Below are positions 58,963-64,000 of a stretch of 64,000 nt of DNA, in pieces. Both the position numbers and the translations under genes were made by a program. Every line of letters begins with the position of its first letter. Position 1 is the first letter of the stretch. The notes below the pieces were generated by a model. It worked only from the letters and a program-made list of their open reading frames with translations. It was not told the origin of the DNA and did no database searches. The stretch comes from Strigamia acuminata (Eukaryota > Arthropoda > Chilopoda > Geophilomorpha > Linotaeniidae), in contig OX442314.1 in NCBI GenBank assembly GCA_949358305.1, forward strand, positions 47,748,581 to 47,812,580, read 5' to 3'.

Positions 58963-61857
58963 CTAAGTTCCTGGCCAGAAAAAAATGCGTCGTAACCTTT
59001 TCACCATGTCGGCTGCGTTATCCCGCGTGTAGCGAGGATGCAATCGAATGACGTCGAGGCAACGGTCAGCTAGCGGTGCAGGCATCAGGATTTTTACGTC
59101 CAAGCCTTGCTCCGCCCTGGTCAGTGACGATTCGGATGAGAACGGGGTATTGATACACAATTCTCCGCATTCGCCGAACGTATAATCGGACATGTATTGC
59201 GCCATGGATGGTGGGATTTGGGCCAGAAGACTGTCGTCATCTCGGTCCTCATCTAACCATCTCATGATCGCGCTACAGTCGGCGTCTGCCCGCTGGTTCT
59301 GCCTAATCTCATCGTAAGACATGACCGCACCAGCGAGGCTTTCTGAAACGAGAGTGTGGGCAAGCGCGGAAGCAGCTTTCTCTTCGCGTGAGGCCGCCAA
59401 TGTCGTCTTCTCGTCATCTAGGCCCACTCGAGAAAGAGCAACTGCAATCCGATCGTCCACATCTCTCCTGAATTTAAACGAGAATCTCACCTGTTGGAGT
59501 TGCATTGCCCACCGCACCAGGCGACCTGACGTGTTGATTGAGTGTAGTAACCAAAACAACGCCACGCAACCTGTTTCGATTTCGAATTTCGAATACGCGA
59601 TGAAAGATTGAAAGGAAGCGACTGCCTGCAGAACTGCCAGACAATCGAGTTCCGGCGGGCTTAACGCTGTCTCGGCGCCTTGCAGCGCACGACTCGCGTA
59701 AGCAACGGGTCTCCTGACCCCCAGATGATCGATCTGCGTGAGGACTGCACCGAGCCCGGTCAAACTTGCAGCAGCCTGGATGACAAAGGTCTTGCCGAAA
59801 TCAGGCATCGGCTGCACGATCCCACGCGAAAGATGATCCTTGAAAAATTTGAATACTCCCTGACACTCGTCGGACCAATTCCATTCCGCACCCACTGTGA
59901 GTAGGTCATCCAGCGGGTTCGACAGATGTTCCAGTCCCTCGATCGGCGGTGTGTCTCCTCCAAACATGCCGAGGAAACGTCGCAGCTGGGCGACATTCGC
60001 CGGTCGTGGGTAGTCCACGATCGCCTGAACACGGCGTTCGTTCGGTCGAAAACCTGCAGGAGTCATAGAATAGCCAAGAAAGTCCCAAGAAGTAGATATC
60101 ACACAAGATCCAGACGGGCTAGCGGTCAAGCAAAATTTGCTCAGCCTGCTCAGCACGTCGGACAGGTGCGTCAAGTGTTCCTCAAAAGTTTTGCTGAACA
60201 CTACAATCGAGTCCAGGTAGGGCAACGCCCACTTAAACTTCGATTCGCCGAGCACCTTTCCCATTAGTCGCTGGAATGCCACAGGTGTATTTAACAATCC
60301 GTAGGGCAATTTCACGAACTGAAAGGTACCTTGAGGTGTGTAAAACGCCGTCTTAGGTCTGTCCTTGGGCGCAATCCTTACCTGAAAGCAGCCCATAGCC
60401 AGATCCAAAGTGGAGAAAAACACACTCCCTTCTAAACAGGCCAAAATCACGGGAATAGACGGAACTGGGTACGTGTCTCTCTCCGTGACTGAATTGAGCT
60501 GTCTAAAATCGATGCAAGCGTCAAAGGTTCCGTCAGGTAATACACTTATCACCGGCTGGTTCCTATAAGCACTTACACCTTTTTCTATTTCACCCTTTTT
60601 CAGCGCGCATCTCACCAAACGGCGCAGAGCTTTCGCTTCAGCAGGGGATGTTGGTTTGATATCGCACGAGAAGGGTGGCACATTACCCGTGGGGATCCGA
60701 AGTTCCACCGTCGGATGACAGCCTCCTATCTCGCTGAAGGTGTGGCTGAACTCGTCGAGCACACGAGCCAATCTCATCTTCCGCATATCTTCTATTTTGC
60801 AGTCTTCCAACAAATCTAATTGTTTGGATGCGGCCGTGTCGACGCCGTGTTCCAGCGTGACCCTTGCCCACTTGTCAACATCTGCACCACTGTCGTCTAG
60901 CTGTCTAGGCTGAGGAGCGAAAGGGAACGTCATCTCCGGATTATCGGCTTTAAACCAATCGTTCCGGGAAATGCGAATTACAATGCCAGACTCTCTCAAC
61001 CAACTACACCCTAAAAGGATAAAGCTAGAAGAAGAAGGTAACACTGCAAACCGTAACCAATCTGCACCCGTCTGCCAGCTGACGTACAATCTCACCGTCC
61101 CCAAGGGACTGGTTACTCTGTCGCCTGTGATAACCCTAACAAAATCATCACAGGGCTCAATCGAGGCTGTCAGTCCGTATTTCTCGGCCGCGGCACTACT
61201 CATATACTGCCCTGAAGCAGCGGTATCCATAAGTGCCACCGCTTCACGGTCGGAAAAACGAATGTCGATGAACGGGAGAGGGAAATCTCTGCCCAGTCCG
61301 GCGACACTCACCGTATCCCAGACCGCTCCGACGGCTAAGCCTACGAAACAGACTTGGTCGGGCGGTGAGCCGTCTGCTACGACGCCTTCATCCGCCTCGA
61401 CTGTTTCTAGCGGCTGGGGAGGTGAGATCCGGTCGTAGAGTTCGTCGGGCTGAACCACACCGTTCTCCGCAACCAGGCCTACCTCCTCCGGCTCGCTTTC
61501 AACGTCCGAATCGTCCGATGCAGCGGCTCGAGTTATCGTCGACCTGCTGGACAATTCCATGATACGTTTACTGAAATCCAATTGCTGCGACACCGCGGAT
61601 CTTGCCCAAGCTTCCGCCATGTCGCTGGCTTCATTCCGCGCACGAACAGCTGCTTTACGCGCCTGTTCTGCGGCAAAATTTGACCAAATTGCTTCGCCAT
61701 GTGCAGCGGCGGCATCAAGTGCTGCCAGCTGCTTTTCGCGTTGAAATAACCGAATGAGTTCCATGACATCGTCCTGCGTCTTAATGTCGCATGGATCGAC
61801 GTCGCAAAGAACAGCCAGTTCTCTGGCCCAAGCCGAATCGAGATCCTTGCTTGCCAT
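58963..61857 (-). CDS. Ty3/gypsy-derived pol ORF with substituted catalytic residues
   Basis: 964 uninterrupted codons. Residues 1-110 are a charged helical leader without zinc knuckle. A retropepsin-like domain follows with D211-T-A-A-S in place of D-T/S-G-A. RT spans about 385-640: the first aspartate is kept (F-S-T-L-D485-L-A), but the active-site Y-L-D-D is Y-L-D-S550 (TCG codon at 60208-60210), and the usual Y-Y-R-R after F-L-G-M is G-G-D-T. In RNase H (about 685-812) the three readable acidic positions are A696 (normally T-D-A-S), G763 (normally T-D-H) and V806 (normally A-D-A-L-S-R). The end has a partial integrase zinc finger stopping at F-F-W-P-G-T; integrase is absent. Remaining family motifs are well kept. 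It could be a co-opted non-enzymatic protein, or an element that decayed without gaining a stop. The start was chosen as the first ATG. Confidence 0.9.
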   Translation of the reverse strand: MASKDLDSAWARELAVLCDVDPCDIKTQDDVMELIRLFQREKQLAALDAAAAHGEAIWSNFAAEQARKAAVRARNEASDMAEAWARSAVSQQLDFSKRIMELSSRSTITRAAASDDSDVESEPEEVGLVAENGVVQPDELYDRISPPQPLETVEADEGVVADGSPPDQVCFVGLAVGAVWDTVSVAGLGRDFPLPFIDIRFSDREAVALMDTAASGQYMSSAAAEKYGLTASIEPCDDFVRVITGDRVTSPLGTVRLYVSWQTGADWLRFAVLPSSSSFILLGCSWLRESGIVIRISRNDWFKADNPEMTFPFAPQPRQLDDSGADVDKWARVTLEHGVDTAASKQLDLLEDCKIEDMRKMRLARVLDEFSHTFSEIGGCHPTVELRIPTGNVPPFSCDIKPTSPAEAKALRRLVRCALKKGEIEKGVSAYRNQPVISVLPDGTFDACIDFRQLNSVTERDTYPVPSIPVILACLEGSVFFSTLDLAMGCFQVRIAPKDRPKTAFYTPQGTFQFVKLPYGLLNTPVAFQRLMGKVLGESKFKWALPYLDSIVVFSKTFEEHLTHLSDVLSRLSKFCLTASPSGSCVISTSWDFLGYSMTPAGFRPNERRVQAIVDYPRPANVAQLRRFLGMFGGDTPPIEGLEHLSNPLDDLLTVGAEWNWSDECQGVFKFFKDHLSRGIVQPMPDFGKTFVIQAAASLTGLGAVLTQIDHLGVRRPVAYASRALQGAETALSPPELDCLAVLQAVASFQSFIAYSKFEIETGCVALFWLLHSINTSGRLVRWAMQLQQVRFSFKFRRDVDDRIAVALSRVGLDDEKTTLAASREEKAASALAHTLVSESLAGAVMSYDEIRQNQRADADCSAIMRWLDEDRDDDSLLAQIPPSMAQYMSDYTFGECGELCINTPFSSESSLTRAEQGLDVKILMPAPLADRCLDVIRLHPRYTRDNAADMVKRLRRIFFWPGT

Positions 61858-64000
61858 AAGATGCTATTTCTTTGCAACCAGTGGTAACCAAGTGTGTGCA
61901 GTCAAGACCACGCACAGGCAAGGAGTGAGAAGGAATCCAATGACACTTTCACTTCCTACAGGCAAACCAAAGTCAGGGGTACCTTGACCAATTACAGCCG
62001 CCTACAACTAGGTCGACCACAATTATTTTACAAAAGATCTCAGCATCCCTTTCAAAGGAATGTCCAACCACTGGCCATGTGTTGGACCTTCGAGCGCTTT
62101 TCAGTGCTTCAAGGGCCCTTGATTCTATTTTTAGCTAATCGGCAACTAAGCATCTGGTGAAGACCAAAGTCGCGCACCGGGGTGCCGTCCTGTTCTTTCA
62201 ACAGAGTCCATGCCTTTTATGCTAAAACCGATTAAACAGAGGAGTGGCGGGTCAATGGTCGAACCCTGACCTCGTCATCAACCTGTTACTGCATTCCGTG
62301 TACCTTCAAAAATAAAATATGATAAATTACAATGAAAGTCTTTTTATTGAAAAACAATAAAACATTAAGTTTTGGTTCATCTCTGCGCCCCAAAAAATCA
62401 AATTAGCGGTTATATTTTGGTTCTTAATCCACGCCCCAAAATAAAAAATTAGCGAACACCTTTCCGGCATTTATCCACGCCCCAGAAGATAGAAATGGGC
62501 GACTGGAAGTTCTCTGACACTCCCAAACTAACAAAACAATGCATGCTTCGTCTTTCCCTTCGTGTTCTAAATTATTCGCGCCAGAACCAAGTAGAAAAAA
62601 CTGTGTATATCGATTTTTCGTGGCATTTTATCCTCGCGCCCCACAGCTTCGATGCTAAGGCGTACGTTTTCCTTTGCGCTGGTGTACACGTCTACCACCA
62701 GGTTTAACCTCTGCTGAAAACGCTAAAATCGCGTGTTTTAGGATTCCTCCGATATTGCCTGCTCCTGCACCGAAATCACACCCAAAACACCATCAAGATC
62801 GCGATAATCCTGATGAGGCAAAAAATTGTGACTCAGCCGCCTCAGACTAAGAATGAAGGGAAATTGGCGAACTGAGCCTGAGTCGGATTGGAGAATATTG
62901 CAACTGAACACGGTCCAGCGCCAGGGAAAGTTAGGTCCAATCCCCGGGAGCCTCACTCCTTTCCAACCCGGATATGAATTTAGAGTAGAAATAGGATAAA
63001 AGAAGGGAACAAGAAAAATGTGGTGTGTTTCACAAAATTGGGAAAAGGGATCCACACACAGCACATTGAAAAAAACAAAAGTTTGAAAGATGTTGGGCTG
63101 GATTCACAGTCTTCGTTTGAAGCTGTTAGCCACCCAATTCGTATTTGCAAGCATTCCACGCACGGTTTGAAAGCAAACACCGTTAGGCTCGACACTCCAG
63201 CAGTCCCCTGCAAGAGTCGCCCTCCCTGCTGTCCGAGACCCAATTTCGACAGTAAGGCAGTGGAATTGACAAAAATGTGCCATAAGTGGCCACAAAAACA
63301 CAAAAAAGCCAAAACCACGTCAAACTGCTTCCACCAGTGCCTGGGACAGGGTTGGAAACCCAGTCTCCGTGTGCTCTCCTTAAGTACATGTGCCTGTAAT
63401 TCAAAAGATTAATCAAACCGCTGAAACCAGGAATGTACCTCTGGCCAGTAATGAACAGCGCTTCCCTAAATATACCGCATTAGTTTATTGCCGTCCGGGC
63501 GAAGCACAGGGCTGAACTGGGATATACCGCACCCAGCAGCATGCCTGCCCACCACAACAACACCACAAACACATTTCCCGCCAAAAAACACACTCGGAAA
63601 AAGCACCAAATCGCCCGACCCAGAGAGAGAAATAAAAGAACTTAACCTACCAAATGCTAGGTGTGGTGTCGACCCTCTAAGACACTCATTACGTCAGCGT
63701 AACCCCAGGAATGTCATGAGTAACACATTGTTGGCTCGTGAAAACCAACCTCTACACACCCCACTTTCAAGTTGTGTTTGAAATGATGAACCAGATCTAA
63801 TCGAACACTCCAAACCACAACATCTGAGCACCTACAAATGGTTTCTCACCTCTATAGGTTGCACACCAAGAAATGAAAAATCATAAAATTAAAAATAAGG
63901 GGAGTGTCCAACTTGTGTGCTGGTTGACCCTTGTCCCCCCAAGCTAATTATAGGAACAAACGAGGTCAGACTCAAGCCAAGCCAAACACACAAAAAAAAA
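61858..64000. other. Right end of the window, no supported gene
   Basis: A few diverged repeats of 'ccacgccccaaaa' plus 'ttagcg' occur at 62370-62490. All open frames are under 135 codons and have no recognised motif. No second copy of the 51902-52472 LTR, which would be expected here if the pol ORF and ORF-M1/M2 formed one element, was seen. Confidence 0.45.

Noticed and set aside
62160-64000. 5' LTR of the minus-strand element to the right of the pol ORF
   Set aside because: No stretch resembling 51902-52472 was found.

Overview
This 64 kb window is a transposon graveyard and nest from an animal genome. BEL/Pao elements are known only from Metazoa, and three other signals fit an invertebrate: a PUF60 splicing-factor fragment, tRNA-Phe and initiator-tRNA-Met primed LTR elements, and short introns. 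The species cannot be named from the sequence. Almost everything recognisable is mobile-element derived. No intact conserved host gene is visible; the only host-like pieces are two copies of a PUF60 exon fragment and one unproven small two-exon gene.

Layout. 1-8.7 kb: a C48-protease-like tail at the left edge, a PUF60 fragment fused to a Ty3/gypsy RT fragment, scrambled copia RT/RNase H/integrase pieces, then a decayed 5' half of a minus-strand Ty1/copia element (Copia-C). 8.7-14.2 kb: a 15-bp minisatellite and a 4.5 kb array of a 21-bp minisatellite. 14.2-22.0 kb: an unassigned frameshifted ORF (ORF-A) split by Copia-A, whose two 557-bp LTRs look identical but whose Gag capsid region is deleted. 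22.0-24.9 kb: AT-rich sequence and a second array of the same minisatellite. 24.9-29.1 kb: a 1,887-bp tandem duplication carrying a gypsy integrase C-terminus. 29.4-45.3 kb: a long unassigned ORF (ORF-X, then ORF-Y) split by a 6.0 kb BEL/Pao element and by a complete, apparently intact 7.1 kb copia element (Copia-B), followed by a polypurine tract and LTR-like sequence. 46.3-52.5 kb: second PUF60 copy, mariner-like remnant, copia scraps and two LTRs. 53.2-55.4 kb: two unassigned minus-strand ORFs. 57.3-58.3 kb: an internally deleted MULE with long terminal inverted repeats. 58.96-61.86 kb: a 964-codon gypsy-type pol ORF whose catalytic residues are substituted. The rest is non-coding.

The strongest observations are: (1) a ~152-nt three-stem RNA domain in the leaders of all three copia elements, with the same stem sizes, an identical 7-nt linker and many compensatory base changes; (2) the long open pol ORF with protease, RT and RNase H active sites altered, which suggests an inactive or co-opted protein; (3) two nested LTR insertions that can be removed, with one copy of each target duplication, to give one continuous unassigned ORF in the position after gypsy pol and before a 3' LTR; (4) two minisatellite arrays with higher-order structure that flank ORF-A. 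All family calls come from reading motifs by eye; no database search was run.
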